This document shows positions 22,942 through 35,107 of a stretch of 64,000 nucleotides of DNA, in pieces. Below the pieces are notes generated by a model that saw only the letters and a list, made by a program, of their open reading frames with translations, had not been told where the DNA came from and did no database searches. Each line of letters opens with the position of its first letter. Position 1 is the first letter of the stretch. Both the position numbers and the translations under genes were made by a program. Origin of the DNA: Mactromeris polynyma (Eukaryota; Mollusca; Bivalvia; Venerida; Mactridae); the NCBI GenBank assembly GCA_032209605.1, contig JASFXZ010000026.1, positions 682,001 to 746,000 of the forward strand. Reading direction: 5' to 3'.

Positions 22942-23562
22942 GTAAGTGGATCTTTATTACTACATGTAAAAAACATTTTAATACGAAATTTTGTTTTCTT
23001 TTCAGATGTCTGGAAGGCAATCATAATTCAAATATATATACCACATATTGAGAAGTTTTTTACAAAACAAATATGCTTTGATACTAGGGACTTGAGATTA
23101 GTTTTTTTACTCTTGTTCCACTGTGACATAAATGTTAATCACTTCAGGGGGTATTTGATGGCACTTGTCATCTGTCTTTCCACCTGTTTGTGGTACATCT
23201 ATTCAGCAATTTGTTTTTGTATAGTAACTCAAAACACTTTGATCGATAATCATAGCAGGCAGAATCCCTTTTTACTTTTGAAGTCGCTGGTTCAAGGATC
23301 TGTATCGTGGGAATTTCCGTTCAATGGAATGTACTCAATTTATGTTAGAAAATCTATTGGTTCTGCCCAATTACACTCAAGCTTCTGCTCTTTAATTCAG
23401 TGTTCAGAATTACTTTACTATGCTCAGCTATATTCCTGTTCACTGTGTTCTATTTAGATTATATGAAACAATGCATCTTTTGACTCCTAATTTTAAATCC
23501 AAATTAGATCATTGTTGTGACTCTGAAAGCTTTGTGATTCAAGAATGTTTGACATTCTGTAG

Positions 23563-23799
23563 GTGATGGCAGGATGGATTCCCCTGGTCATACCGCCAAA
23601 TACTGTACATACACTGTCATGAACCAGACAGACAAGGTCATCCTGGCTTTAGAGGAAGTTGACAAGAGGGAGACGGGACTTAAGTCTGTCCTGATGGAGG
23701 CAAAAGGGTTTGGTAAAGCCATGAAATGTATCAAGGATGCTGAAGTTGAGCTGGGGGAAGTTGTTACAGATGCGCATCCACAGATTTCCAAAATAATGA
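23563..23799 (+). CDS. Exon 8: catalytic GDGR.DSPGH and TDAH motifs
   Basis: The joined codon with exon 7 gives SGDGRMDSPGHTAKYCTYTV, the hallmark of the family, in which the Asp of GDGR is the likely first catalytic acid. It continues to KRETGLKSVLMEAKGFGKAM and ends VVTDAHPQISKIM, where the Asp of TDAH is the likely second acid. Acceptor TTCTGTAG and donor GTGAGT are clean, the phase is 1 on both sides, and there are no breaks inside. This is the best-conserved exon of the gene. Confidence 0.75.
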
Positions 23800-24516
23800 G
23801 TGAGTGGTTTCTATAGTAACAAAATAGTGAAAGTGAAAACTGTCACAGTTCATGAAAGTAATTAACATGGCATACAGTTGTTTGTGCAATGAAATGGTGC
23901 TACACTTGCATTAAATATTGGATTCCAACAATAACGAAGAGTTATATTTAGTATTAGGGCTTAACAAATGTTGGCATGTGGTAGGGCCTGTTCCGTTTCT
24001 ATATGTTAACTTGTGTTAGAGATTTTAAATTGATGTGTACTTATGTTGCTCTGTGTTACATGTGCAGAATTAGCTGTTCATTATTTAATTTTGTATATTT
24101 AAAGTGATATGTTTCTATGGCACAGAACATTTTTCCCATTTAAATTGGTTACCTGTAGAAAGTAGAGTGAATTACGCTATGTCATATATATAAAATCCAT
24201 TCCCAACTTTCCCCTTCTTATTTAAAGGATCAATTTACCCCCATCAGTGAAATCCACAAATATCCTATTAGGTTCACAGAGTCACCATAGCAGAATTGAC
24301 AATGCTGTAAAATTAGTATTCACTTTCATCATTGTACATCTAAATGTCAATTTGCAACTTCTAATAATCCAGTCACTTGTTAAACAAATTGTAAGGTAAA
24401 GCATTGAATTACTGAATATTTACTTCGATAAGAAATGAACAAGCTTACAAATAATTTGTCGTTTATGTTTTACCAGATATCAACACTTGTACTCTACTAG
24501 TATTCTGATTTTTCAG

Positions 24517-24593
24517 GGACGTCCTTTCCTGAAGTTAGACACAGCTATGATATGTGGCACGGGGCCAAGAATCTTGGGAAAAGAATGAGCAAG
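24517..24593 (+). CDS. Exon 9: SYDMWHGAKNLGKR motif
   Basis: Acceptor TTTTTCAG and donor GTGAGT. It enters in phase 1 to give RTSFPEVRHSYDMWHGAKNL and ends GKRMSK in phase 0. The Y-D-x-W-H-x-A-K motif is a strong family marker that follows the TDAH motif directly, as expected. The piggyBac element lies in the intron that follows, beginning 66 bp after the donor. Confidence 0.75.
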
Positions 24594-24654
24594 GTGAGTA
24601 ACACATTTCAGAACAATAGTTTATATGAACTGAAGTTTTGTGATTGAGGACTCT

Positions 24655-24658
24655 TTAA
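24655..24658. repeat. TTAA target duplication, left of piggyBac
   Basis: TTAA directly abuts the left TIR; the matching copy is at 27856-27859. Confidence 0.9.
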
Positions 24659-27600
24659 CCCTTTCCTTCATATATGCGCCCCCGAGCGCCGTTATCTATT
24701 GCTGCATAGATGCGCAAATCAGCGCCTGCATCGATAACTGCATACAAGCGCCCCACAGCACTTTCATTTTAAATCGTCATTTATCCGTGTTTACATTTAA
24801 ACAACACCATTATAACATCAAGCTTCGTGTGTACAAATCTATTTACTACACATCTCGCGAGAAAAATCATGTGGTTACTATAGAAAGTTACGCTAAAAAT
24901 AGCATCCAATTATATTGCCCATAGACCACGTGACTGTCACATGACAAGTATAGCACAACATTCAAAATGGACGAGAGAATGAGGCAAATTTTAGACAGCG
25001 ACACCGATGAATCGGATTTTGAAGGATTCAATGAATCCTACATTGATATCGCAGATGATTCTGGTGAATCAAGTTCGTCTGAGAGCGATTCCGACGACGA
25101 AGGACCAGTAAATGCTGAATGGACCAGCGATTTTTTGCCATTTCGGGTTAGTATACATGTCTTGTTGATCGTATACATGTATTCAAATTGTATCACTGCC
25201 CAATAGCTGCACGATCGCATATGAAATCTTCAAGTTGATAAATATTTAAATGTTTTGATTGTTGCGTGTGAGTAGATAATTCACCTATTTTTATTGATGC
25301 TAGTCTTACTCAAATAAAAATGATGAATTATCGTGAATTATGCGTCACTGCCACAGTCATATATGTAGGGTCAAAATCATTATGTTATTATGTTAGGCAG
25401 AGAAAATTAAATTAAAGAGAGTACTGGTTAGCCACCCAGTCATCTCGTGTTACTTATAAGAACTTGTTACAGAATTTATTTAAAATCAATAAGTTGAAAT
25501 GAAAGTAAAATATTTCCACTTTTATGTATTTTCAGGTGCATGATTTCACTGGACATTCTGGCCCAAATCTACTTGATGATTTTGATGTCAACACAGCGAC
25601 ACCTCTCGACTATGTCTGGTTAATGTTCAGTGCTCAGATGTTTGATCTGATGGCGAGGTTTACCAATCGTTATGCTCGTTTCCGCATGAATGCAGCCAAT
25701 AAGGAGGATGATAGATGGACAGAGACTACTCCTCTAGAACTCCGGGCCTTTGTTGGAATGAACATTTTTATGGGGATCACTACTGTGCCCCAGACAAATA
25801 TGTTTTGGTCAAAGGAAAGGTGTAATGGAAATCAGGGGATAGCTGATGTGATGACTACTAACCGCTTTCAGAAAGTTAGTCAGTACTTTCATGTGTCTGA
25901 CCGAGTTGCTGAGCCAGTGCGTGGATCCCCAAATTACGATAGACTGTTTAAGATTAGACCCATTTTGGACCATGTGTCAGAGAATTTTCTCGTCAGATAC
26001 GATTTAGGGAGAAATGTAGCTGTTGATGAGGCAATGGTAAGATACACCGGGAAATTGTCATTCTGTCAATTTATGCCGCCGAAACTGATCAAGAGAGGAA
26101 TGAAGATATGGATGGCTTGTGATGGAGAGTCTGCATACCTATCCAGATTTCAGGTATACCTTGGACGAACCGGCAACCTACCTGAACATGGACTCGGTCA
26201 CGGCGTTGTTACAACCCTGACAGACAACTTGCATCACAGCCACAGATGCATTTTCTTTGACAACTTTTTTACCGGCGTACAACTTCTAGAAGATTTATTC
26301 AGTAATGGGTTGTATGGTTGCGGAACTGTACGAATCAACAGGAAAGGTTTCCCGGCCGATCTCAAGAAGCCCCATACAATTCCACAACGTGGGGACTTTG
26401 AAACCCGACAGAAGGGTGCGTCTAATTTGATAGCCACAGCTTGGAGAGATAAGAGGATAGTGCACCACCTTTCAACAGCAGACTGCCCAACAGACATCCA
26501 TGATGCCCAACGACGTGTTGGTGCAACTCTGTTGCATGTCCACCAGCCTGCCACGGTCCACTCTTACAACAGATACATGGGAGGAGTGGACCAGCATGAC
26601 CAACTTCGGATGAAGTATGAAGTGGGACGTAATAGCAAGAAGTGGTGGAGGTATTTATTCTGGTTTGTGATAAATTGTGCAATTGTGAATGCCTTCATAA
26701 TTTATAAGGCAGTGTCTCGTAGACAGCATTCCAAAAAACGCTACACTCATCTGGACTTCAGGATTGAGTTGGCAAAGGACTTGATTGCCGGATACACCAT
26801 CAGGAAGCATCTGTTTTTCCGAGGTCAATAACCCTGGATTGGTTGAGGCTGCCAATGTCAATGGACATTTTCATGGGAAATTGTCAGGGCCTAAAAGGCG
26901 GTGCAGGTACCACCTGAAAATGTTGAACACTAGGAAAGAAACAGTGTATGGGTGTCAGTCATGCCGTGTGCATTTATGTAAAGACGGGTGTCATGGAAGG
27001 TTCCATAACTTGTAGATATGTGGTTATCTGACTGTGTTCATAGTTGTAAAAAAAGTGGCAATGCATTCCTGATCAAAACCTTGGATTAACTGAACTGAAC
27101 TGAGTGATTTTTTGTAAATATATGTGTAAAATATGACAGTGTTTATGTGAAAACTATTTTTGAGAGACATGTTAGGAATAGGACAGTCTGGAATATAAGG
27201 CATTGTCAGATTTATGTAAGTTCTTTATTTATTAATTTATGGACGTATATATGTATATGTATTTCTAAACATTGCAAGTCTACTCTCATTGTTTTTTGGC
27301 ACCTATAATACTTGACAGAAATGTTGTAAAAGTACTGCAACACACTTGACAATTGTTAAGATTTTTCCGTTAATTGCATGGTTAGTATTTATGTCCCAAA
27401 CTGTTATTCTTGCATCCTTTTTTCCAATTTTTGCTTTGGAATAGTCTTATAATATATTTGTTTATGTATAATTCAATATGTTTTGTAAAAAAATCAGTTA
27501 CTTGTTTAAAAATTAAATTCCAATATACAAACAAAACAAAATATTTGTAATGTCTTACTTTAACCCAGGATATTGCTGGAAAATAACTACTTGTGTAAAA

Positions 27601-27855
27601 ACAAATTATACCACTGAAAAGAGAATTTAATTCTCTAAATATCATACATACACATTTTATGTATCAAACCAACACATAACATAGTAATCATCTTCTAAAC
27701 AACATACATGTGGAAATCATGATTTTTCCCCAATAACCTGTATGTACATACAGTAGCTTATCTGATTCCTTATCTATTGATTATGGATGGGTTAACTACC
27801 TATATATGTATGCAGTAGAAGCAGCTGATAAGCCATATCTCTATGAAGGAAAGGG
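24659..27855 (+). mobile_element. piggyBac DNA transposon, 3,197 bp, complete ends
   Basis: Perfect 14-bp terminal inverted repeats (CCCTTTCCTTCATA at 24659-24672 and its complement at 27842-27855) are each flanked by TTAA, the diagnostic piggyBac target. Hairpin-prone GCGCC-rich sequence lies just inside the left end (24,676-24,760). It contains one two-exon transposase gene on the plus strand. It lies in the intron between exons 9 and 10 of the transposase-like gene, in the same orientation. Perfect TIRs and target sites suggest a fairly recent insertion. Confidence 0.93.
24967..27015 (+). pseudogene. piggyBac transposase, frameshifted before its C-terminal zinc domain
   Basis: Exon 1 is 24967-25146 (60 codons; very acidic, MDERMRQILDSDTDESDF...) and joins in phase 0 to exon 2 at 25536 after TTTTCAG. 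The frame closes at TAA 26829-26831, giving 491 residues. The three acids of the piggyBac DDD site are visible in VDEAM (about D224), FFDNFFTG (about D302) and GGVDQHDQLR (about D412). The cysteine-rich domain that normally ends the protein (CRYHLK...GCQSCRVHLCKDGCHGRFH) lies just downstream at about 26,900-27,015 but one frame over, so a single-base shift near 26,820-26,835 separates it. This domain contributes to TIR binding in known piggyBac proteins, so the protein is probably inactive unless the shift is a sequencing error. Confidence 0.88.
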
Positions 27856-27859
27856 TTAA
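27856..27859. repeat. TTAA target duplication, right of piggyBac
   Basis: TTAA directly follows the right TIR and matches 24655-24658. Confidence 0.9.
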
Positions 27860-27994
27860 CTTACTGGTGATGTTTTCCCAATAGTGGTTTATAATCCTTA
27901 GATTCATATACATGTACTTTTAAAATTTGTTATAAAACATGACATTACATGGTGGTGAAATCTATTTAATAGAAAATTAATGACTTATATTTAG

Positions 27995-28102
27995 GTTGCT
28001 GCTGTCAAGGGGAATGAAGCACTTACACCATGGCTGAAAGACATCACCAACCATTTCTTCCACTGTGCTGAGACATGCAATGGAAATGTTCTAAATATAA
28101 AG
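27995..28102 (+). CDS. Exon 10: HCAETCNGN segment
   Basis: Acceptor TATATTTAG and donor GTCAGT bound 36 intact codons in phase 0 on both sides: VAAVKGNEALTPWLKDITNH, then FFHCAETCNGNVLNIK. The H-x-C-A-x-T-C-x-G-x pattern after PW...I.NH is characteristic of the family and follows the DMWH exon in the expected order. Confidence 0.75.
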
Positions 28103-28583
28103 GTCAGTACTATTACCATAACTATTATCTTGGCTTCGTTTTTATGTATTGACCTTTCAGCCTTTCAAACCCCTTGGTCTGCTAAAATGTTGAGAGCAGA
28201 AATTATGAAAGTTGATCTGATTAACATTACCCATAGAAACTCTTTCTATATTAATTAGCAATCATCAGATGGGATGGAAATTATAAGACAGTTAACATGA
28301 GTACATTCTTCATGCTCAGATTTCATTTTTGATATATTCCATATGGGTATATACTGTTCGATTATGTTAAAGTATTTCTATAGATAAACTATGTCACAAT
28401 CATGGATTTTAAGAATTAGGCACTTGTCCAGTGTTTTATTGCCTAGTGAGCTGATAGAGTGGTTTAAATTTACAAGCTTTGTTTCACAACATAGATACAT
28501 ATGAATGGAAAGAGGATGGTATTTATACGTTTTGATTGTTCAGTACGACATTCATTTGTACTTAACTTTCGTTAAATTTGTTG

Positions 28584-28662
28584 ATATCTATTAAGCGACC
28601 ACTTTATTAAGCAACCACTTTTTGGCCGTCCCTTGGGTGGTCTCTTAATACAATGTCTACTG
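28584..28662. mobile_element. Pogo-like MITE fragment
   Basis: TTAAGCGACCACTTTATTAA and a complementary GGTGGTCTCTTAATA arm end at ...TCTACTG followed by TA (28663-28664). The pattern resembles the end of a pogo/Tigger-type small element. The other end is not clear. Confidence 0.4.
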
Positions 28663-28872
28663 TATCAAAATTAAGATTTGATGAGATTTGAACTTGGAGA
28701 TCAATCTCAAGTTATATAACCTCAGATCCAGGAATAAGACTTCTGTATCAGAGTTTTGTGTGCATCTCTCTGATCTCAAGATTGTTAAAATGATTGTGAA
28801 TTTCTATAATATTAAGTTATTGTTTTTAGTGACTTTGAATGTATATTTTTTACTTCATGATGGTGTTTTCAG

Positions 28873-29069
28873 ACCAAATGGGTTTCGATCATGAGGCATG
28901 TAACTAATTGTCACAGCTGGGCGCTCGGACAGTGTGACCATGGCCCAATGGAGGAAGAGAGAGAAAACAAACCCTGGTTGAAGTCTTCTTCTACAGTTGT
29001 AAAAGATCTGGAGAAGCAGGTTATGGACAAAAGATTGTTGCGGACATTTCAATACTATGTTACATGACA
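28873..29069 (+). pseudogene. Exon 11, with in-frame TGA at 29065-29067
   Basis: Starts after TGTTTTCAG as TKWVSIMRHVTNCHSWALGQ, then CDHGPMEEE..., PWLK, and VVKDLEKQVMDKRLLRTFQYYVT. The next codon is TGA, after which two bases remain before the GTATGT donor. The remaining bases join exon 12 in the right phase, so the TGA is inside an otherwise continuous frame. Nonsense mutation is the simple reading. Confidence 0.65.
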
Positions 29070-29307
29070 GTATGTATTCTTGATTGAAAAATGTTTGCTT
29101 TTTTAAGATAATTATATCTGTTCCTTTCTTTAAATTCATTTTAAATTGATTCTTACAATACATAAGAATTGTTATAAACATGTTTGCTGATTATTTTTAT
29201 CATTTTTGGTTATCAAAACGATTATACATACACAGCTGTCAAAATAAAAGGCATACTTAGGCAATGCAGTTTGTGAAGCTAATTTATTTAGTGTCTTTTG
29301 TTTGCAG

Positions 29308-29376
29308 AACTACTTCAGAACTGGAGTCCTTCAATAATCATCTTTTGATGTATGCACCAAAAAGGAATGCCTTTAG
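29308..29376 (+). CDS. Exon 12: ELESFNNHLLMYAPKR motif
   Basis: Acceptor TTTGCAG and donor GTAAAA, phase 2 in and phase 2 out. The peptide is TTSELESFNNHLLMYAPKRN then AF. The (S/T)xELExFxNHxLxYxxKR pattern is a family marker near the C-terminal end of the catalytic region, and its conserved Glu is a candidate third catalytic acid. Confidence 0.7.
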
Positions 29377-29847
29377 GTAAAACATTTTGTTTCATTTTTT
29401 GTCAGTCTCGCTTGTAAAAAGGTTGACATAGTCGCCACAATGGTGGTTCACAGTGTGTCAGTCCAATTTGCTTTTTGTCCGGACCATCACTCTCGTCATT
29501 TATTAGGGGATATTCAAATCACTTGGCACAGAGGTTCATCGTAGCTCAAAAGTCAATGTAGCACTTTGAGGTCATAGGTAAAAAGTGTGTCTAAAAACTT
29601 TTATTGGGGATATTACACTTTTATTAGGGATTTTTTAAATTAAGCACACACATACACAATGAAGTAAGGGTGTCTACAGCTTAAAGGTCAAGGTCACACT
29701 AAGAGGTCAAAGGTAAAAACTGGGTATGATAGAAATGCCCTGTAGAGCATTATATATAACTGTATTCTCTTCATCTCTTTACAATTGGTGGGCTCAATAT
29801 CTTGCCCTTGGTTATCTAGTTTAACAATTACCAAATGGAATATATTA

Positions 29848-32623
29848 CAGTGTTCCCTCTAGTTACGTCACCTCTCTTGAGCGGTTCCCTCCTTTAAGCG
29901 ACATTCAATTTTCCTCCCGAGCGATTTCAACGTATTTTTCCCTCCCAGGAACGACAACTCCCTATAACGACAAACGACACTCAAGAAACGTACCGACACG
30001 ACAAATTTACCTCCCTTGAACGGCTTCGGTAAAAATCGGTCCGAACGGAAATTGACGACACTTAATTTACGCATGTGATGACACTTTGGTTTCCGCTTTC
30101 AAGTTGCTGTATACGCTACAGCGATTACAATACGAGAACCAGCATTGTTAGATCGGCATATGTGTAATTGAGTAAATAAACACGTTCAGGATTAGCGATT
30201 TGGTAAATTGGAAACAATTAAATGCCCCTTCGATGACAATTGTTGTTCACACCTAAGGTATGTATTATTAACCTCAAAGAGTGTTTGTCGGACGTGCCCT
30301 TTAATGTGTTTGATCGTAATTGTGTCGGCAATCGTAAGATGTGCACGTTCATTGTTTACGTTCATTAATGTTTAGACAAACTGTAATTGGTTAATTTTGA
30401 GCAAGAAATTTGGCATTATGACTAGGTCACTTTCATATCGTTCTGATACTTCATTCAGTTCACTTCATAAATTATTATTTAGATTATAAGCTACGTTTTG
30501 TTTTACAATGAGTACCAAGAAGAAAAAGATCTATTTAACCTTAGAACAGCGTGTAGCTGCAATCAAGTTACTTGAGCAAGGCAAAACTGCTCAGTCTGTA
30601 GCTGATCAATTTGGTTGTGGTCGAACACAGATTCAGGTAGAGACAATATTGGTGCTTCGGTTATTTAAAACATAACAGCATTTTATTTCTCTTATCAAAG
30701 TTGTCATTAGTTGTCATGATGTTATTAAAGTGTCTATGCAGTTTAGTATAATATAGAAGCTGAATAAATAAAACACGTTTAGTCATTTGTTTTACAGATT
30801 TTGTATAAATGTTACAATGTGAATAAAAAAGTTTCATTTATATTTTCCAGGACTGCAGGAAGCGTAAAGCAGAACTAATGACAGATTATGAGAGTAATTC
30901 CTGTGGTGAACGTAAACGTCAGAAACCAACAATGGGGGTGAATGAAAAGTTAGAAGACATCGTACATCGGTGGATTTGTGATGCTAACAACCGGAGAATT
31001 AGTCTCACTGGTGCTCTTATCCAGGACCGTGCCCGAATGTTTGCATCTGAGTTGAAAATCCCAGACTTCAAAGCATCTAATGGTTGGTTGGAAAAATTTC
31101 TTAAGAGGAACAACCTTGTTTCAAAAACAATGAGTGGAGAACGAGGTGATGTGAGTACGGACAGTGTGAAAGTCTGGAAAGATCGTCTACCAACTATTTG
31201 TGAAGGGTATGACCCAAGGGACATATTTAATATGGACGAAACGGGGATATTTTTTAAACTAGGCAAAAGAACAACTTACTGTTCAAGGGATCTTGATTGT
31301 GCTGGGGGTAAGAAGGCCAAAGATAGAATTAGTGTAGCATTATGTGCGAGTATGGCTGGAGAGAAGTTAACCCCACTTGTAATTGGACGTTCTGCCAAAC
31401 CTCGTTGTTTTAGGAAGCTTAATGTTGAGTCACTCCCTGTCATCTATAGGTCAAACAAGAAAGCCTGGATGAATGGGAAACTGTTTGAAGACTGGATGAA
31501 AATGTTCAACAAAAGGATGAGGCGGCAGAATAGAAACATACTTCTGTTTCTGGATAATGCCAGCTTACATCAGGAAATTCACTTGTCAAATGTGAAAATA
31601 GTTAAGCTTCCAGCTAACACTACCTCTGTGCTTCAGCCCATGGATCAGGGTATCATACAGGCTTTGAAATTGAAGTTTTATAAACAACAAACGCAGCATG
31701 TCATTAATCGTATGGACAAAACAACTCTTTGTGGGACTGATTTGTTGAAAGAAATAACTGTGCTAGATACCATTTATTGGATAAGTAGAGCCTGGAATAA
31801 TGTTGACTGCAACTGCATTATGAGGTGTTTTGATAAGTGTGGATTTGATAAAGTTAGAGCTACACCAGTGGAAGAGAACAGCGATGATGAAGATGATGAT
31901 ATTCCACTTGCCCTCCTTGCCCGAGCAGAAACAATTTATGGACAAAGCATGATAGACATAGTTAATACGGACGTGATAGCTAGTGATCCAGAATTGACTG
32001 ACTGGTCTAAACCATTGAATGACATTTTGAGACAAGATTGTGAGACTGAATCTGATTCTGACAGTGATACCGATAGGAGTGAAAAAGAGAGTGAACAGGT
32101 CATTGATATGAGTTTAGCTAGAGATTACTTAGATAAATTGAAAGTGCTTGCAGCTAGCTGTGGGAATGCTAAGTTTATGTCCAGCATCATGGACTCGTCT
32201 GCTGCATTTACAGGAATGAATCTGACCAACATGACTGTTCAGAAGAAAATATCAGATTTTTTTCATTGATATACTGTGGTGTAAGAGTGGTGCTGCATTT
32301 ATAGACATAACTGTTCAAAAGAATATATCTGATAGTTTTCATTGATATGCTGTTGTGTAACTTGATTGCTACAATTTCTAAATTAAATACAAGTATTTAT
32401 TTTCTAATACATGTAATATAATGAATCACATGTTCATACTGTGTTTGTTATTTGTTTCTGACTGTTTATTAATGTGTATTGAAATTAACACCACTATACA
32501 CCTTTTCATACCAAACATCAACACACATCTCCCAACAAACCATTCCCTCTCTACAACAACTCCCTCTCTACAACAAACACTTGGCTGGTCTCCGCAAAAT
32601 GTTGCTCAAGAGAGGGAACACTG
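29848..32623 (+). mobile_element. Tigger/pogo DNA transposon, 2,776 bp, complete
   Basis: The left end CAGTGTTCCCTCT (29848-29860) and right end AGAGGGAACACTG (32611-32623) form a perfect 13-bp inverted repeat. TA flanks both (29846-29847 and 32624-32625), as for the Tc1/mariner/pogo group. A further internal copy of CCTCTCTTGAGC lies 20 bp inside the left end and again in the right end. One two-exon transposase gene lies inside in the same orientation. The element is in the intron between exons 12 and 13 of the transposase-like gene. Confidence 0.92.
30508..32269 (+). CDS. Tigger/pogo-type transposase, uninterrupted
   Basis: Exon 1 is 30508-30636 (43 codons: MSTKKKKIYLTLEQRVAAIK...QIQ), a psq/CENP-B-type helix-turn-helix start. 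After a 214-bp GT-AG intron, exon 2 runs 30851-32269 in phase 0. The total is 515 residues with no breaks. Order: HTH (1-60), CENP-B-type second HTH (about 75-140, including GWLEKFLKRNNL), then a DDE_1 domain with D172 (NMDETG), D278 (LFLDNASLH) and D308 (LQPMDQG). The DD30D spacing is typical for pogo/Tigger. An acidic stretch (EENSDDEDDD) and a Ser/Asp-rich tail follow. The protein would bind the TIRs and cut and paste the element. Intact coding, TIRs and TA sites make recent or current activity possible. Confidence 0.92.
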
Positions 32624-32625
32624 TA

Positions 32626-33853
32626 ATACGTTTTCTTATTTCCAATGTCCATCATTGATATCTGGTGTTGGGGTAATAAAACATGACTGTTAGAGGTATA
32701 TGGTCAGAATTTGCAGACTCCATGATAAATTAATTTTCAAACTAGTCCTGTTGAATAATACTGTATAATTTAAAAGGACTGCTGTTTTTTGCTATTAAAT
32801 GTACATTTTTAATTAAAACATTTTATAGTCCCAAGTCTAGTTGTGCATATCATCTTCATGTTGTGCTCAGATAAATTTTCACTGAGTTATGCCCTTTGAT
32901 ATTTTTCGTGATGATTTTTGTCCACACTATTTCTTGGCTACCCTTGGTCAGATTTAAGTGAAACTTCATTAAACCTACTAGAACCAAGCCTACTTGTGTA
33001 TAGCATGGGCTCATCACATTTTGATGAATTTTCTCTGAATTATGACCTGTTGCTAATTTTCAATGCTTCAACTATGTCAAGACTATCATTGACATGCTTT
33101 CAGGTACTTTGTCAAGTCAGTATCTTGGGGTATTCATCATCTTCGGTGATAGCTTTTCTTTAAATATGTTTATTATGGCCCATTCTAAGAAGAGAGTGCA
33201 TATTGGTTTGCACATGTCGGTCGGTAACCTATTTCCTTTCTGATGAATAACACGAGCACCTCTTGACCTATCATCCACACATTCATCTTTATTTCCTAAT
33301 TCGATCCTCTTAAACGGAAATAAATCATTTATTCCCTAATCAACAATTCATTCAGGATAAACAAACAACAAAACACTGTAATGAATTTAGGAATAGTCTC
33401 GCATTGTATTTTATCGACCAACAAAGAACGGTCAGTATATCAACAGAATATGAAATACTGATGACGATTTGTTTGAAACAACCATATAAGGTCAGAAATT
33501 TCTTGACCGTTATAAAACTAACTGATCTGATTTATATTCCAAGCACAATTCTAAAGAAAAATAAGTATGTTACAAAATTAATTTTGCTACGAGAAATAAA
33601 TTCCTTAATTCATTATGCATATATAATGTTTCGAGTAATATCAAATTCCAATACGTCAAAACGCTAAAGTGATTAACTTCATGTAGAGAATATCTAAATA
33701 TGATCAGTAAGTTGGGATACAATAGTTTATCGGCAGTACTATAAAAACAATGATGTTTTACTATAACATTATTTTCAATAATGACGACCTAAGAATTAAA
33801 ATGCCATTCTCTTAAACAATTGGTTTCTTAAAGGCACATCTGTTACGTCGTGC
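32626..33853. other. Decayed dispersed repeats, no gene
   Basis: The stretch at 32,850-33,080 (AGTGAAACTTCATTAAACC..., TGAATTATGACC) resembles an old dispersed repeat of a type frequent in molluscs, judged by style only. Part of 33,200-33,853 may be the 3' end of the neighbouring minus-strand retroelement, but no terminal repeat could be located. Confidence 0.4.
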
Positions 33854-34863
33854 TTAAATTCCCAAAGACCTAGAAACTAATAGTCTCTTATAAATGTCAT
33901 CTTTGACATAGCCATCTTGGGCGTTGTCACTCCTCCACCTACCGTGCCTCTTAAAAAGCCTATCAGGTACACCCATATTTGCAGCTGCCGTAGCCCCACC
34001 AGAACGTAAACTATGCAAACCAAAATGTTTTTTGTTTAAACCAATAGATTTGAGCATATCATGTAAGAGTTCCCTAGCACGGATATACGATAACGACTTT
34101 GAACCCCTTAATTTATAACTCTTAGTACTTTTGTAGTAAGACAAGGATCGAAAAACAAATTCGTCTGAATCTTGTTTGATGTTTCCAGAATTAAGATATC
34201 TTTCTAGCATTTTTACTGGACATGTGTCACAACCTGTCTTAGCGATCAAACACGAGTTACCGTCCCGGTAAATATCAGTCTTACTTTTCGAAATAAAGAG
34301 TGCAATATGATCTGAATAAAAACTGATATCTGATCTACGTAAATAAACCATCTCAGAAAACCGCAGAAAACCAGCATAAGCCAATAAACACATTGTCACA
34401 CTTCGTAATTTATAGAGATCTGCATTATCAAATCCAAAGGTAGTGACTAATTGTTTTAAGATTTCTGGAGTAATCGGTTCCTTTTTTGAAACAGAATGTC
34501 CTAGAATCCTGTGAGCTGCCTCCCTGACTGATTGCACAAAGAACGAAGAACAAGGATTGTTACTGTGAAAGCCGGCTAAATCATGAGCCCATTTAATGCC
34601 ATAAATTGCTTCGTCAACACTAGAAAATGAATAACTCTTTTGTATTAACGAAACTAAGTAAACCGAAAGATCCGATTCAGAAGCTGGAATTGGTGAAATA
34701 TCATACTTAGACGCCCAGCGGCTCCAAACCTGAAACACCCTTTCATATTTTTTCTTAGTGTTCGTGGCTTTCGACTGTAACACTACATCCGGCACTGCAG
34801 CAGCTAGGGAAGACAACTCCGGATTCTGGTACTTGCTTGTGTGTAATTTTGATGCAACCAAAT
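33854..34863 (-). CDS. Tyrosine recombinase of the YR retroelement
   Basis: The domain begins at about LVASKLHTSKYQ and ends SRSLGI, about 335 residues. The catalytic set is present: R in AGFLRFSEM, H and R in LHSLRSGGAT, W in KRHGRWRS, and Y in NAQDGYVKDD, about 30 residues after the HxxR. It would join the extrachromosomal cDNA circle to the genome by strand exchange, replacing an integrase. The open frame continues upstream to 34,996, but that extra sequence is poor. TTTTGCAG immediately precedes the good protein at 34863, so a 3' splice site is likely and the recombinase may be spliced from an upstream exon. No stops within the domain. Confidence 0.88.
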
Positions 34864-35107
34864 CTGCAAAACGTATATTCAAGAGAAAATAACTGCAGCA
34901 GTATCTCAACATATATATTTCAGTGAAATCGATATTATTTATACATAATGAAGTATTTGTGTAAAGAAATTTAATACATATTACTAAATGTACCACATAT
35001 TACACTGTAACTGATATTTTATATTAGACATAGCATTATAGAATGGCATAACTAAGCTATATTAATCATAAAACAAAAAAACCGTCTCTTCGCCAACTAC
35101 CACAAAA

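Noticed and set aside
23092..23457. 121-codon plus-strand open frame
   Set aside because: It has a TTG start, lies between two well-supported exons of the transposase-like gene, and has no family resemblance.
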